Positions 42,052 to 51,822 of a stretch of 64,000 nt of DNA are shown here, one piece after another. A program made the position numbers and the translations under genes. The stretch comes from DASVRZ01 sp038230215 (lineage in GTDB: Bacteria > Verrucomicrobiota > Verrucomicrobiia > Chthoniobacterales > DASVRZ01), in the NCBI GenBank assembly GCA_038230215.1, contig JBBRNR010000005.1:248001-312000 (forward strand), written 5' to 3'. The notes under the pieces were generated by a model that was not told where the DNA came from, ran no database searches, and worked only from the letters and a program-made list of their open reading frames with translations. Position 1 is the stretch's first letter, and every line of letters starts with the position of its first letter.

Positions 42052-43029
42052 TCAAGGTGCGACTTCCAGTGTTGTAGGTTGCGTTGCCTCCCTATACGAC
42101 GGCAGCACAATCAAACCGCCCAATCCCCAAGCCATGGTCAGCAAGGCTCCGGCCAAAGAAACCAAAACGGCATAAGCTGGCTTGACGTGACATAAGTTTC
42201 CCAACAGCACCGTGAAAAGATGCTCGCGGATTCCAAACCCACCTACGCTGAGAGGTAGTGCAGCAATGATGTCCACAGTCGGCATAAACGCCAGAAAGTC
42301 CAGGACCGGAACCTCCACTGCAAAGGCGCGGGCCGAGCAGTAAAACGTCATGAAATAAGCCACGAACATAAAAACCGATACGCCGGCCGCCATCAGTGCC
42401 TGTCGCCAGTGCCCGATGTATTGCCTATATGCAGCTTCCAACTCCAACATCCGCGACCTGCCCGGCCCCCATGCGGGGATGTATTTAGCAACGCCAATGG
42501 ATGCAACCAATAAAGAGATGGCAAAGAGAAACGCGATCGAGAGCAGATAAACGATGATCACTCTGGTCAGGCCTGCCACGGTGGGATCCTGCCGCAGCCA
42601 TTCAAGTCGTGGTGTTATGAAAAGCAGCGAGCAGAAGATCAGGGCAATGATCCCGCTCATGCGGTCCATGGCGACTGACATGAGGGCCAGAGATTTCTTA
42701 TGACCTCTCGCAGCCAACCAGATCACTTTCACCGCATCACCGCCAACCGCTCCGAGGAGAAAACTATTAAAAAACAAACCCACCAGCCCGATGCGAAAAA
42801 CGTCTCGAGTGGTCACTTGAAGGCCAAGTATTCTAATAAAAATTCCCCACCGAAACAGACCTAGAAAATTCCCCACGCCTGCAATCAGCAGTCCCGCAAC
42901 CAGCCAGCCCGGATGCGCCTGGGTGACGACTTCAATAAATTGGGCACGAAGATCGCGCCTGCGAAACAACCACAGTAACAATCCGAAGCTCACCAAAACT
43001 TGAAAAATAGGGAGGAGTTTTTTTTTCAT
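42052..43029 (-). CDS. Flippase-like / lysylphosphatidylglycerol synthase TM-region family protein
   Basis: A 325-residue polytopic membrane protein with about eight hydrophobic segments, matching the UPF0104/LPG_synthase_TM group (RWGIFIRILGLQVTTRDVFR, SFLLGAVGGDAVKVIWLA, LPLSVGGFGIREHLFTVLLG are family landmarks). It lacks the soluble aminoacyl-transferase domain of MprF, so it is probably a lipid flippase or regulator. The first codons are ATG followed by nine A bases (a slippage-prone start). It opens the minus-strand gene run from 43 to 42 kb. Confidence 0.85.
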   Translation of the reverse strand: MKKKLLPIFQVLVSFGLLLWLFRRRDLRAQFIEVVTQAHPGWLVAGLLIAGVGNFLGLFRWGIFIRILGLQVTTRDVFRIGLVGLFFNSFLLGAVGGDAVKVIWLAARGHKKSLALMSVAMDRMSGIIALIFCSLLFITPRLEWLRQDPTVAGLTRVIIVYLLSIAFLFAISLLVASIGVAKYIPAWGPGRSRMLELEAAYRQYIGHWRQALMAAGVSVFMFVAYFMTFYCSARAFAVEVPVLDFLAFMPTVDIIAALPLSVGGFGIREHLFTVLLGNLCHVKPAYAVLVSLAGALLTMAWGLGGLIVLPSYREATQPTTLEVAP

Positions 43030-43084
43030 TGGGAAAGAGCGCTATCTGCAGAACTTCGAAGAATAAAAAACAAACCAAGCGGAG

Positions 43085-43711
43085 TTATTTCACCCGCCAG
43101 ATTCTTCTTTGATTGGAAACCCAGCGGCCGGTGATTTCTACATTAGTAGGGTCGGCACCCGCAGCCCATGGGGAAAAGGCGGGAAGAATCCAGCCGGTTG
43201 GCGTGCGGCAAAGGGCTGGCAGATTGTGATGAAGCCCGGCCTGATCCGTAAAGGTATATGCAGGATGAAGATGACCGCTAAAAACCATGTCGCCCGGTTT
43301 CAGTTCCACCGTTTCATGACCATGATGGAAAAGCTGGCTGCCATTGCGCCAATAATCCTCCAGCGACAATGTTTTAAGACGCCGGTCGTGATTACCCCGG
43401 ATCAAAATGAGCCGCGGGATAGACTCTGCAATTTTGGAAAGCCATTGCTTGAATGGGGGTGTAGCGGCGGAAGTATGCACCAAATCTCCCAAGAAGAGGA
43501 CGGTTTGCGGACAGTAATCAAAAACCAGCGACGCGAGACATTGCTCGATTTGATCCATTCCTCTATTTGGAAAAAGCGCACCAGAGGCACGCTGGCTTAG
43601 TTCGTAGCCGTAGTGCAAATCGGCAATGGCCAACCATCGTTCCTTGCAATGGAAAAGGGCAAGACGTGAGTCAAAACAGAGATTTTCGGCGACAAGAATG
43701 CTGCAGGGCAT
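43085..43711 (-). CDS. Metallophosphoesterase, PdeM-like (ligase-associated type)
   Basis: A 208-residue calcineurin-like phosphoesterase: WLAIADLHYGYELSQRASGA, VLFLGDLVHTSA, LIRGNHDRR, FHHGHE and FSGHLHPAY supply the metal-binding Asp, His and Asn residues in the usual order. The DLHYGYE variant is typical of PdeM/YkuE-like proteins that often accompany the Lhr-like helicase and ligase of a DNA-damage operon. Those partners are not here; the neighbours are a flippase and an acyltransferase. Substrate unknown. Confidence 0.85.
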   Translation of the reverse strand: MPCSILVAENLCFDSRLALFHCKERWLAIADLHYGYELSQRASGALFPNRGMDQIEQCLASLVFDYCPQTVLFLGDLVHTSAATPPFKQWLSKIAESIPRLILIRGNHDRRLKTLSLEDYWRNGSQLFHHGHETVELKPGDMVFSGHLHPAYTFTDQAGLHHNLPALCRTPTGWILPAFSPWAAGADPTNVEITGRWVSNQRRIWRVK

Positions 43712-43728
43712 GAAAACGTGGGTGACGT

Positions 43729-44364
43729 TTATGGTTCGCCTATTTTGAGCTGTTTTTCCAGTGTGGCTCGCAGAATTTCAAATTCCTCACTGGAGAGTGC
43801 TGGCAAAAAAACTTCGCCGTTTTCGATTCGCACTGTGATTTTCGAGAAAGGCAGTGGGATGTGAAAGCGGTCCCAACTTTTGAGGCGCAAACTATTGGAA
43901 AACGTGATGTGTGTTTTGAGAATGGCAGCGCCGGTTTTTTGCGCGAGGAGTACAACGCCGGGATTTAGCGTGTAAAGGGGACCGCGAGGCCCGTCTGGAG
44001 TGATAATTAAAGTGCGTCCGGCGCGGAAGTGCTCGCGGAGTTCAAGCAAGGCTGCGGCACCGCGTTTTTTGCTGGAGCCGCGAACGGACTGAAGTCCGAA
44101 CCGATGCATGATTTGCGCAAGGAGTTCGCCATCCCGGCTGGGACTAGTCAAAACTGTCATAGGAACGAGCGCAGTCCGTGGAAAACCGGCGATCAGCAGG
44201 CCCAGAATGCGGTTGTGCCAGGCGATGCAAATGGCTGGACCGGCTGGTGGACCTGACAGAAATCCGTTGGGGTCCTCAATTTTTACCCGAATCGTCATGG
44301 CTATCAGTCGAATGCAACTCGCTATCAGACCGGCGACGCGCTTTTCCGGCAGTCGAATTTTCAT
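43729..44364 (-). CDS. DUF374 lysophospholipid acyltransferase-like protein
   Basis: A 211-residue protein of the DUF374 group. CIAWHNRILGLLIAGFP carries the WHNR variant of the acyltransferase His motif, and LTSPSRDGELLAQIMHRFGL, VRGSSKKRGAAALLEL and IITPDGPRGPLY follow in family order. Members are thought to acylate a lipid or lipid A precursor at the inner membrane. An N-terminal hydrophobic helix (about 8-25) is present. It overlaps ubiX by ATGA, so the two are co-translated, though no shared pathway is obvious. Confidence 0.86.
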   Translation of the reverse strand: MKIRLPEKRVAGLIASCIRLIAMTIRVKIEDPNGFLSGPPAGPAICIAWHNRILGLLIAGFPRTALVPMTVLTSPSRDGELLAQIMHRFGLQSVRGSSKKRGAAALLELREHFRAGRTLIITPDGPRGPLYTLNPGVVLLAQKTGAAILKTHITFSNSLRLKSWDRFHIPLPFSKITVRIENGEVFLPALSSEEFEILRATLEKQLKIGEP

Positions 44365-44915
44365 TCAGGTTCCATCTTCCAGCGAAGAGCCTTTGGTACT
44401 GGCAGACCAAGTTGATCAAGGATGCGATGAACCACCGTATCCGCCAGTGCATCGAATGTTTCCGGTCGGCTGTAGAACGATGGCATCGCAGGCAAAACTA
44501 CCGCGCCAGCTTCCATAACGCTCACTACATTGCGGGCATGGATCAGGTTCCAGGGAGTTTCCCGAGGAACGAGGATCAATTTGCGACGTTCTTTCAAAAA
44601 AACATCGGCTGCACGAAGGATAAGACTCTCACTGGTTCCGTGCGCGATCCGGCTTAAAGTTCCCATGGAGCAGGGGATGACCACCATGCCGTCGAAAAGG
44701 GAGGACCCGCTGGCGAACGGCACATTCATGGTCTTGTCCGAATGCTGCACAACTCCTGCCGGGATGCGCAATGACCCGATTTCCTCGTTAATGACCTGCC
44801 GAGAATATGAGCTGAGAACGAGATGAGCCTCGTTTACTGCACAGTCGATTTGATCCAGAAGACGTTGGAGGTAAATGGAACCCGATGCACCAGTGGCAGC
44901 TATGACCAGTTTCAT
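44361..44915 (-). CDS. ubiX: Flavin prenyltransferase UbiX
   Basis: A 184-residue flavoprotein that attaches a dimethylallyl group to FMN to make prenyl-FMN, the cofactor of UbiD-type decarboxylases. It has KLVIAATGASGSIYLQRLLD at the N-terminus, the FASGSSLFDGMVVIPCSMGT core and the C-terminal RETPWNLIHARNVVSVMEAG. The start at 44915 was chosen; a longer frame reads back into the peptidase gene. The ATGA overlap with the M24 peptidase upstream and DUF374 downstream gives a three-gene operon. No ubiD is in the window. Confidence 0.93.
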   Translation of the reverse strand: MKLVIAATGASGSIYLQRLLDQIDCAVNEAHLVLSSYSRQVINEEIGSLRIPAGVVQHSDKTMNVPFASGSSLFDGMVVIPCSMGTLSRIAHGTSESLILRAADVFLKERRKLILVPRETPWNLIHARNVVSVMEAGAVVLPAMPSFYSRPETFDALADTVVHRILDQLGLPVPKALRWKMEPE

Positions 44916-46033
44916 AATTCTAGCGGTTTGGGATAAGTAGAGAGGAGTTTGATTCCCTTCTCCGTGATTGTGACAACGTCCTCGTGGCGAACACCACCCA
45001 AGCCATAATAATAAAGGCCGGGTTCCACCGTCATGACCTGACCAGGTTGAAATACTGTGCGCGCGAAGCGCGGTATTTCGTGAATTTCCAAACCCAAGCC
45101 GTGACCTGTGCCGTGGAAAAAACCACACCAACGATCATTCCGCTGCTCAGTAGGGTATCCGCTTTTAGTGAAGAAGGCTTTCACTTCATTGTGGAGGTCT
45201 GCACCGTTGATGCCGGGTTTCATTGCGTTGAGGGCGTGCTTTTGTCCTTCGAGGGCGACGGTCCAAAGCTGACGTTGCGCCTCGCTGGCACGACCGCGAA
45301 TAACAGTGCGAGTCATGTCTCCAAAATACCCAGTTTTTGCGTCGCGCGGGAAGATGTCCAGAATGATCAGGCTGTTCGCCTTAAGGGGGCCGCTGCCGCG
45401 CTCGTGGGGGTCGCAAGCTTGGTTTCCACCAGCGACTATCGTATTGGCAGGCAGGCCGCCAGCATGCAGAATGGCGCTGTCGATCTCGGCCCGAAGAATT
45501 TCCGAGGTGAGTTTTTTTCCACTCCAATGTAGTGAGTTTGACTTTCCGATTTGACTAGCCCTCAGCACTTCCATCCCCCGAGTCATTCCAGTTTGAGTGA
45601 TATGAAGGACTTGCTGGAGGAGTTTGAGTTCTGCCGCAGATTTGAATTCTCGTTCAGGGTAAAACAAGCCGCCCTGCACGTTTAGGATCATCCCCTGATC
45701 ATTTAGAAAGTGCGCCAAGCCCAACGGAAAATCCTCCGGTACAAGAGCATTTTTCACACGCCGCATTTTTAGAAAACCCGCTACGGATTCCCGCAAATCA
45801 GTTTCTGGTCCGCTGGGACGCAACTTTTTATTAAGCGTGGAAAGGGCCACGATTTCATCTACTTGAGCTTCCCTTTTTCCACGGTCAATCTCCAGATCGT
45901 TAAGCACTAGAGTTCGTTTGCCTCTTTGCTCCAGAAAAATAACCGGATCGCTGACTAGAAATTTTGTTACGTAGCGCAGATCGGCGGAGGATTCACTGGA
46001 AGCGACAATGAGACGATTTAGAGTCTGGGCCAT
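44912..46033 (-). CDS. Xaa-Pro aminopeptidase-like M24 metallopeptidase
   Basis: A 373-residue protein with a creatinase-like N-terminal domain (about 1-150) and an M24 pita-bread catalytic domain. Metal ligands appear in LIILDIFPRDAKTGYFGDMTR, GTGHGLGLEIHE and VMTVEPGLYY. The family cleaves the residue preceding proline at the N-terminus of peptides. The ATG at 46033 starts a compact protein; a frame from 46069 adds 12 residues. It is divergent from the RND adaptor gene and heads the operon with ubiX and the DUF374 gene. Confidence 0.9.
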   Translation of the reverse strand: MAQTLNRLIVASSESSADLRYVTKFLVSDPVIFLEQRGKRTLVLNDLEIDRGKREAQVDEIVALSTLNKKLRPSGPETDLRESVAGFLKMRRVKNALVPEDFPLGLAHFLNDQGMILNVQGGLFYPEREFKSAAELKLLQQVLHITQTGMTRGMEVLRASQIGKSNSLHWSGKKLTSEILRAEIDSAILHAGGLPANTIVAGGNQACDPHERGSGPLKANSLIILDIFPRDAKTGYFGDMTRTVIRGRASEAQRQLWTVALEGQKHALNAMKPGINGADLHNEVKAFFTKSGYPTEQRNDRWCGFFHGTGHGLGLEIHEIPRFARTVFQPGQVMTVEPGLYYYGLGGVRHEDVVTITEKGIKLLSTYPKPLEL

Positions 46034-46091
46034 TTTCCCCAATTTAGCTACAACACATCCCACTTCCAAGGGTTAAACGTAGATACTGCGC

Positions 46092-47231
46092 ATGACGAAT
46101 CCATTTCGATCCCTAGCCTTTCTTGTTTGTTTTGTGGCGGTGGGATGTTCCCCCAATAGAAAGTTAATGGAAGCGCAACCGGTGCCAGTTGAGGTTACTC
46201 GAGTTTCGCAAGAAACTGTGCCGATCGATCTGCCAGCCATTGGTTCGGCGCAGGCGTTGGCGACAGTACAACTTAAGGCCCGCGTGCTTGGGGAGATTAC
46301 GAAAGTGCATTTTGCAGAAGGGGCGTTGGTGCAGCAAGGCGATGTGCTTTTTTCCATTGATTCAAGGCCGTTCGATGTTGCAATTGACCGTGCGCAGGCC
46401 AACTTGGAATCCACGCAGGTCAACGCGGCCAATGCAGAATTACAGCTCGGACGTTATTCATCTTTGACCGGCCAGGGTGCGGCTTCCAAGGAACAATTGG
46501 CCCAGTATCGGACGGCGGCTAATTCGCTCAAAGCCGATTTGCAGGCCCGTCAGGCCGATCTGGATGAGGCTAAACTCTCCCGCGAATGGACGGAAGTAAA
46601 ATCGCCTATAACTGGGCGGATTGGAGCTGCGCTCTTCAAGGAAGGTAACATCGTACAAGCGAACACCGACATGCTGGCTGTCATCAATCAGATCCAGCCG
46701 ATCCATGTGACGTTTTCTCTGCCCGAAAGTGATTTGCCGGAGGTTCGTGATGCTGCGCAAAAAGGTTCTCTCACCGTGATTGTCAGGAATTCTCAAACCA
46801 ACTCGGAACTTGGCCGCGGTTCGCTGGATTTCATCGACAACATGGTAGATCGCGACACCGGCACCATCGCTTTGAAAGCCAGGCTGACAAACGAGCAGGA
46901 GAAAATCTGGCCCGGTCAATTTGTCGATGTGGTGCTGCGTTTAACCGAGGAAAAAAACTGCATAGTGGTGCCCACAGCAGCTATTATGGATGCTCCGGAC
47001 GGCTCCCAAGTTTTCGTGGTAGAAGAGAACAAGGCACTGCTCCGCAAGGTGGAAGTCAGCCGCACTTACGGAAATCTCACCGTCGTGCATAGCGGATTGA
47101 AAGCTGGCGAAATAATTATTTCCAGTGGACAGCTTCGCGTGAGTCCGGGTGTCAAGGTGACACCCCGGGAGACCGCCATTCCGGCGGAAGTACCGGTCTT
47201 GGGAACCACCCCCGCGACGACCAACTCCTAG
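46092..47231 (+). CDS. RND efflux periplasmic adaptor (MdtA/AcrA type) lipoprotein
   Basis: A 379-residue membrane-fusion protein. The N-terminus is a lipoprotein signal (FLVCFVAVGCSPN; lipobox Cys near residue 19). The barrel-sandwich lipoyl-like domain includes VQLKARVLGEITKVHFAEGA, followed by an alpha-helical hairpin (about 95-150), WTEVKSPITGRIGAALFKEG, a beta-barrel and a membrane-proximal domain. It links the RND pump to an outer-membrane channel. It is 12 bases upstream of the pump gene. No TolC gene follows. Confidence 0.93.
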   Translation: MTNPFRSLAFLVCFVAVGCSPNRKLMEAQPVPVEVTRVSQETVPIDLPAIGSAQALATVQLKARVLGEITKVHFAEGALVQQGDVLFSIDSRPFDVAIDRAQANLESTQVNAANAELQLGRYSSLTGQGAASKEQLAQYRTAANSLKADLQARQADLDEAKLSREWTEVKSPITGRIGAALFKEGNIVQANTDMLAVINQIQPIHVTFSLPESDLPEVRDAAQKGSLTVIVRNSQTNSELGRGSLDFIDNMVDRDTGTIALKARLTNEQEKIWPGQFVDVVLRLTEEKNCIVVPTAAIMDAPDGSQVFVVEENKALLRKVEVSRTYGNLTVVHSGLKAGEIIISSGQLRVSPGVKVTPRETAIPAEVPVLGTTPATTNS

Positions 47232-47243
47232 TTCACAGCACTG

Positions 47244-50200
47244 ATGAACCTGACTGCTCTCTTTGTCCGACGTCCCATCGCCACGACTTTGCTGATGCTG
47301 GCCATTCTGGGATTTGGATTGCTGTCGTACGTAAAACTGCCCGTCAGCGATCTACCTAGTGTTGATTTTCCGACCATTAGCGTCTCAGCTAATCTTCCCG
47401 GAGCAAGCCCTGAGACAATGGCCTCGTCCGTTGCGACGCCGTTGGAAAAGCAGTTTTCCGCCATACCCGGAATCGATTCCATGACGTCTTCCAGTGTGCT
47501 GGGAGGAACGACAATAACAATCCAGTTTAGTCTTTCTCGCAATATCGATGCAGCCGCGCAGGATGTGCAATCAGCCATCTCCCAGGCCCAGCGCGACCTG
47601 CCTGCGGACCTTACAAGCCCGCCTTCCTATCGTAAAGTAAACCCGGCCGATTTCCCGGTTTTGCTGCTTGCGGCGTACTCGGAAACCCTCCCGCTCACCA
47701 AGGTCAATGAATATGCCGAGACTCTGGTCAGCCAGCGGCTTTCAACTGTGTCCGGGGTGGCGCAGGTGGATGTTTATGGAGAGCAAAAATTTGCCGTCCG
47801 CGTGGAACTCGACCCGCGTCAGCTCGCCACACGCGGACTAGCTCTGGATACAATTGAGCAGTCGATCCGCGGCGGAAACTCGAACGTGGCGACTGGCGAG
47901 TTGGACGCCGGCGTGAAATCCCGAACGATTAAAACCAACGGACAGCTCACCACAGCGGGCCAATACCGTAAGTTGATTGTCGCTTATCGTGGCGGACTTC
48001 CAGTGCGGTTGGAGGAAGTGGCCCATGTTTCAGACGGAGTTGAGAACGATAAAAATCTCAGTTGGTATAACAAAACCCGGGGCATTGTTCTTGCCGTGCA
48101 ACGCCAGCCAGGTGCCAATACTGTGCAGCTCATCGATCAAATCCGCACGCTTCTGCCGATCTTTCAAAAACAGCTTCCTGCCGGAGTCCATCTGGAGATC
48201 CTCCAAGACCGGTCCATTACTATTCGTGAGTCACTTCACGATGTGCAATTTACGCTCGCTCTCGCCATTGTTTTGGTGGTCCTTGTCATTTTTCTTTTTC
48301 TGCGCAACCTGCGCGCGACCCTCATTCCCAGCGTCGCCATCCCGCTGTCCATAATTGGAACTTTCGCGGTGATGTATTTGCTGGGATTCAGCATGAATAA
48401 CTTTTCACTCATGGCTGTCATTCTGGCGGTGGGTTTTGTGGTGGATGATGCCATCGTAGTCTTGGAAAATATTGCGCGCTACATTGAGCAGGGAGACTCA
48501 CCAACGGAAGCCGCATTGAAGGGCGGCCAGGAGATTGGGTTTACAATTTTGTCCATGACGCTCTCGCTAGCCGCTGTTTTTATTCCCGTGCTTTTCATGG
48601 GGGGGATTTTGGGGCGTTTGCTGAACGAATTTGCCGTGACAATCGGTGTCGCCATACTCCTGTCGGGATTTATTTCCCTCTCGCTGACGCCGATGTTGTG
48701 CAGCCGTTTTTTAAAACCACACCAAAATAACCAAACACACAACCGACTCTATAACTGGTTCGAAAAAATGTTCGAGGGTCTCGTTATCCGTTACGAAACG
48801 ACATTGCACTGGGCCTTCAAACACCAGAGGACCGTTGCCAGTATTGCAATCTTGATGGCACTCGCCACAGCCTGGCTATTCACGCTGGTGCCGAAAGGGT
48901 TTCTTCCAATCGAAGACACCGGTCGGATCACGATTTCCACTGAAGCGGAACAAGGCGTTTCCTTTGAGAAGCTGATCGAATTGCAGCAGCAGGCGGCTGA
49001 CATTGTGGGCCGCAATCCGGCGGTAGCCGCCTACCTTTCACGCATCGGCAGCGGTTCCGGCGGGTCTGTGAATACCGGTCGTTTCATCATCACCCTGAAA
49101 GATCGCCATGAGCGTCCTAAGGTTGATGAAATTATTCGTCAGATGCGCAAGGAATTTTCCGGTATCGTTGGGCTCAAAGTATTCCCGCAGAATCCGTCCA
49201 CGATTCGGATTGGCGGTGCTCAAACGAAGAGTCTTTATCAATTTACACTCTTCGGCCCCGACCTGGCCCAGCTTTACGGTGCCGCCGGAAAAATGGAAGC
49301 CGCCATGCGCCAGATTCGTGGTCTGGTCGATGTCACAACTGATCTACAAATTTCCAGCCCGCAGGTTCTGGTTTCCATCGACCGTGATCGCGCCGCGACA
49401 CTGGGGGTAAGTGCCGCACAGATCGAAACCACTCTTGGCAGCGCATATGGAGCGCGACAAATTTCTACGATTTACACCCCGAATGACCAATACCGCGTAA
49501 TCCTCGAGTTTGCCGATCCATACAAACGGGACGCCGTCGATCTAACTCGGCTGTATGTGAACTCCACCAGTGGCCGCCTGATTCCGCTCAGCGCGTTCAC
49601 GCAACTTCGGACACAAGTGGGGCCGCTCTCGGTGCAGCATCTCGGGCAATTGCCAGCCGTCACACTGTCATTTGACTTGGGTCCTGGCGTTTCCTTGGGA
49701 GACGTAGTGCCTAAGATAGAACGTGCAGCCAGTCAACAACTCGACCCGCAGATCAGCAGTCAATTCCAAGGCACGGCCCAGGCATTTACCAGCTCTCTGA
49801 GCGGACTTGGATTGTTATTACTCGCCGCATTTCTGCTCATTTACATCATCCTGGGAATCTTATATGAAAGTTTCATCCATCCCATTACGATCCTGTCGGG
49901 GTTGCCGTCTGCAGGTTTCGGAGCACTCCTGACGCTGTTGATTTTTCGTGCGGAGCTAAACGTTTATGGCTTCGTCGGGCTCCTCATGCTCATCGGCATT
50001 GTGAAGAAAAATGCCATTATGATGATCGACTTCGCACTCGATGCGCAGCGCAACGGGCACAAAGCACCCTCCGACGCCATTTTCGAAGCCTGTCTCACCC
50101 GTTTTCGTCCCATTCTGATGACGACTCTCGCGGCGATGGCGGGCACCATGCCGATTGCGCTCGGACTGGGTGCTGGAGGCGACGTTCGCCGCCCGCTGGG

Positions 50201-50363
50201 CTTGGCCGTGGTGGGTGGACTGATCATTTCTCAGGTTGTCACCCTCTACATCACACCGTTGCTTTACCTTTATCTGGAGAATTTCCAACAACGGCTAGCC
50301 CGCAAAAAGAAACTGCCCGCCCACCCCAGCAAGCGCAGTCTCACTCCCGTGGAAATCGTTTGA
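47244..50363 (+). CDS. RND multidrug efflux transporter permease (MdtB/MdtC type)
   Basis: A 1039-residue HAE1-type proton-driven pump of usual length. It has an N-terminal helix (FVRRPIATTLLMLAILGFGL), a large periplasmic porter domain, the transmembrane block with VGFVVDDAIVVLENI carrying the two essential Asp residues near 405-406, and a second half with the matching repeat and GFVGLLMLIGIVKKNAIMM. It most resembles the MdtB/MdtC branch, but its substrates cannot be read from the sequence. It forms a pair with the adaptor upstream. The tRNA-Phe gene follows 74 bases later. Confidence 0.95.
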   Translation: MNLTALFVRRPIATTLLMLAILGFGLLSYVKLPVSDLPSVDFPTISVSANLPGASPETMASSVATPLEKQFSAIPGIDSMTSSSVLGGTTITIQFSLSRNIDAAAQDVQSAISQAQRDLPADLTSPPSYRKVNPADFPVLLLAAYSETLPLTKVNEYAETLVSQRLSTVSGVAQVDVYGEQKFAVRVELDPRQLATRGLALDTIEQSIRGGNSNVATGELDAGVKSRTIKTNGQLTTAGQYRKLIVAYRGGLPVRLEEVAHVSDGVENDKNLSWYNKTRGIVLAVQRQPGANTVQLIDQIRTLLPIFQKQLPAGVHLEILQDRSITIRESLHDVQFTLALAIVLVVLVIFLFLRNLRATLIPSVAIPLSIIGTFAVMYLLGFSMNNFSLMAVILAVGFVVDDAIVVLENIARYIEQGDSPTEAALKGGQEIGFTILSMTLSLAAVFIPVLFMGGILGRLLNEFAVTIGVAILLSGFISLSLTPMLCSRFLKPHQNNQTHNRLYNWFEKMFEGLVIRYETTLHWAFKHQRTVASIAILMALATAWLFTLVPKGFLPIEDTGRITISTEAEQGVSFEKLIELQQQAADIVGRNPAVAAYLSRIGSGSGGSVNTGRFIITLKDRHERPKVDEIIRQMRKEFSGIVGLKVFPQNPSTIRIGGAQTKSLYQFTLFGPDLAQLYGAAGKMEAAMRQIRGLVDVTTDLQISSPQVLVSIDRDRAATLGVSAAQIETTLGSAYGARQISTIYTPNDQYRVILEFADPYKRDAVDLTRLYVNSTSGRLIPLSAFTQLRTQVGPLSVQHLGQLPAVTLSFDLGPGVSLGDVVPKIERAASQQLDPQISSQFQGTAQAFTSSLSGLGLLLLAAFLLIYIILGILYESFIHPITILSGLPSAGFGALLTLLIFRAELNVYGFVGLLMLIGIVKKNAIMMIDFALDAQRNGHKAPSDAIFEACLTRFRPILMTTLAAMAGTMPIALGLGAGGDVRRPLGLAVVGGLIISQVVTLYITPLLYLYLENFQQRLARKKKLPAHPSKRSLTPVEIV

Positions 50364-50436
50364 CCACATTATCTGAAGTTTCCGAAAAAGAACTTGCGGA
50401 AGAGCTTGGTCTGCCGTTTTCTATTGGTCCTTCAAC

Positions 50437-50509
<73 letters not shown>

Positions 50510-50646
50510 CCTCCTGACCATATGGAAAGTCTGAAAACTTTCACATCGGTCCGAGTTCCATGGCACTGTGGAATTCAATTGGCAACCACCCTGATCTACA
50601 AAAACTTCGTCGCATTTTCTGACTCGGTGACGTATTGAATCCGCAG

Positions 50647-51402
50647 ATGTCTACCTTGCTAGCCGCAAATGCACTCCAGTTCGCTTTGCAGGAATCCAAC
50701 CCCGCTGGCAAGGTCGTGCTCGCGGCGCTTTTTATTGGATCGATTTTCAGTTGGTCGATCATGATTACCAAGCTTAGAACGACTGTCTTTGCGAAAAAAC
50801 AGAGCGGGAAATTTCTCGATCTTTTCCGGTCCAACCGTGCGCCGCTGAATATTTTTGAGGCTCGATTGAAGTTTGAGGGAGCACCTGTTTTCGCCGTTTA
50901 CAAGGCAGGTTGCAAGGAAATGACTTTTCAACTACTCGGATCCGCCGAGGTCGATGAAACTTTTCGCGCCCGGCTCGAAAATGCTGACAAAGTCACACCC
51001 GCCCAGATGCGTGTCGTAACCAGCGCGATGGAGCGCGCCGTCGGCGAGACGGCCCTAAAAATCGAATCCCAAATGATCCTGTTGGCGACGGCTGTTTCCG
51101 GTGCGCCGTTTCTCGGATTGCTCGGCACGGTTTGGGGTGTGATGGATACTTTCACCGGTGTTGCGGAGGCTGGCTCAGCCACTTTGGCCGCGATGGCACC
51201 AGGTGTTTCCGGTGCACTGATTACCACAGTCACCGGCTTGCTCGTCGCCATTCCGGCAATGTTCGGCTACAATTTTCTGGTCACGAGCATCCGTGGAATC
51301 ACCGTGCAGATGGATAATTTTTCCGCCGAGCTGGCCTCGGAATTTGAGCATCGTTACGTAGACCACGGATCGCGTTCGCTGCCCTTTATTCCGCATCGTT
51401 AA
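50647..51402 (+). CDS. TolQ/ExbB/MotA-type proton channel protein
   Basis: A 251-residue inner-membrane protein with three hydrophobic segments. The first is VVLAALFIGSIFSWSIMIT; the conserved region SGAPFLGLLGTVWGVMDTFTGV leads to MAPGVSGALITTVTGLLVAI and the last helix. It works with the ExbD/TolR-like product of the next gene to convert proton flow into force on a TonB/TolA-type protein. ATG 50647 was chosen; a TTG at 50635 is upstream in frame. It starts the operon tolQ-tolR-tonB-like, continuing into a HAD phosphatase gene. Confidence 0.92.
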   Translation: MSTLLAANALQFALQESNPAGKVVLAALFIGSIFSWSIMITKLRTTVFAKKQSGKFLDLFRSNRAPLNIFEARLKFEGAPVFAVYKAGCKEMTFQLLGSAEVDETFRARLENADKVTPAQMRVVTSAMERAVGETALKIESQMILLATAVSGAPFLGLLGTVWGVMDTFTGVAEAGSATLAAMAPGVSGALITTVTGLLVAIPAMFGYNFLVTSIRGITVQMDNFSAELASEFEHRYVDHGSRSLPFIPHR

Positions 51403-51408
51403 AAGACC

Positions 51409-51822
51409 ATGCGTCGCTATTCCGACAAAAATAGTTTCCACACCCTCAGCGAGATCAACGTCACGCCCATGCTGGATCTGTGCTTCGTGCTGTTGGTCAT
51501 TTTCATGGTTACCACCCCGCTACTGGAGAATAGCATCGACCTCGTCGTGCCGACCTCAACCACGGCTAGCAAATCAATCGAGCCCAGCCAGGTGCAGACT
51601 ATTTCCATCGATAAAAACAGCGTCTTGAAATTGAATAACAACGCGATGAGTCTCGACAGTCTGCCAGAGGCATTACGTGAGATCATGTTGAAAAAATCCA
51701 ACATTGCGGTCGTTGTGCGTCCTCACAAAGCGCTGCCAGTGCAGAAATTCGTCGATGTCATGGACGTTTTGCAGCAACTAAAAATCAGCAAAGTTGGCGT
51801 CGTTACGCAGCCCAATGAGTGA
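51409..51822 (+). CDS. ExbD/TolR-type biopolymer transport protein
   Basis: A 137-residue protein with a single membrane helix near the N-terminus (SEINVTPMLDLCFVLLVIFM) carrying the essential proton-channel Asp (in MLDLC), and a periplasmic domain to the end. It forms the stator with the ExbB/TolQ protein, whose gene ends 6 bases upstream. Its stop overlaps the start of the TonB-like gene by 8 bases, so the stoichiometry is probably set by translational coupling. Confidence 0.93.
   Translation: MRRYSDKNSFHTLSEINVTPMLDLCFVLLVIFMVTTPLLENSIDLVVPTSTTASKSIEPSQVQTISIDKNSVLKLNNNAMSLDSLPEALREIMLKKSNIAVVVRPHKALPVQKFVDVMDVLQQLKISKVGVVTQPNE

Noticed and set aside
43018..43026. Nine A residues after the ATG of the flippase-like gene as a contingency locus
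   Set aside because: AAA-rich second codons are common at strong starts; without length variation there is no evidence of switching.
50525..50542. Hairpin GAAAGT-CTGAAA-ACTTTC after tRNA-Phe as a terminator
   Set aside because: The stem is AT-rich and no T-tract follows, so it was mentioned only within the tRNA entry.
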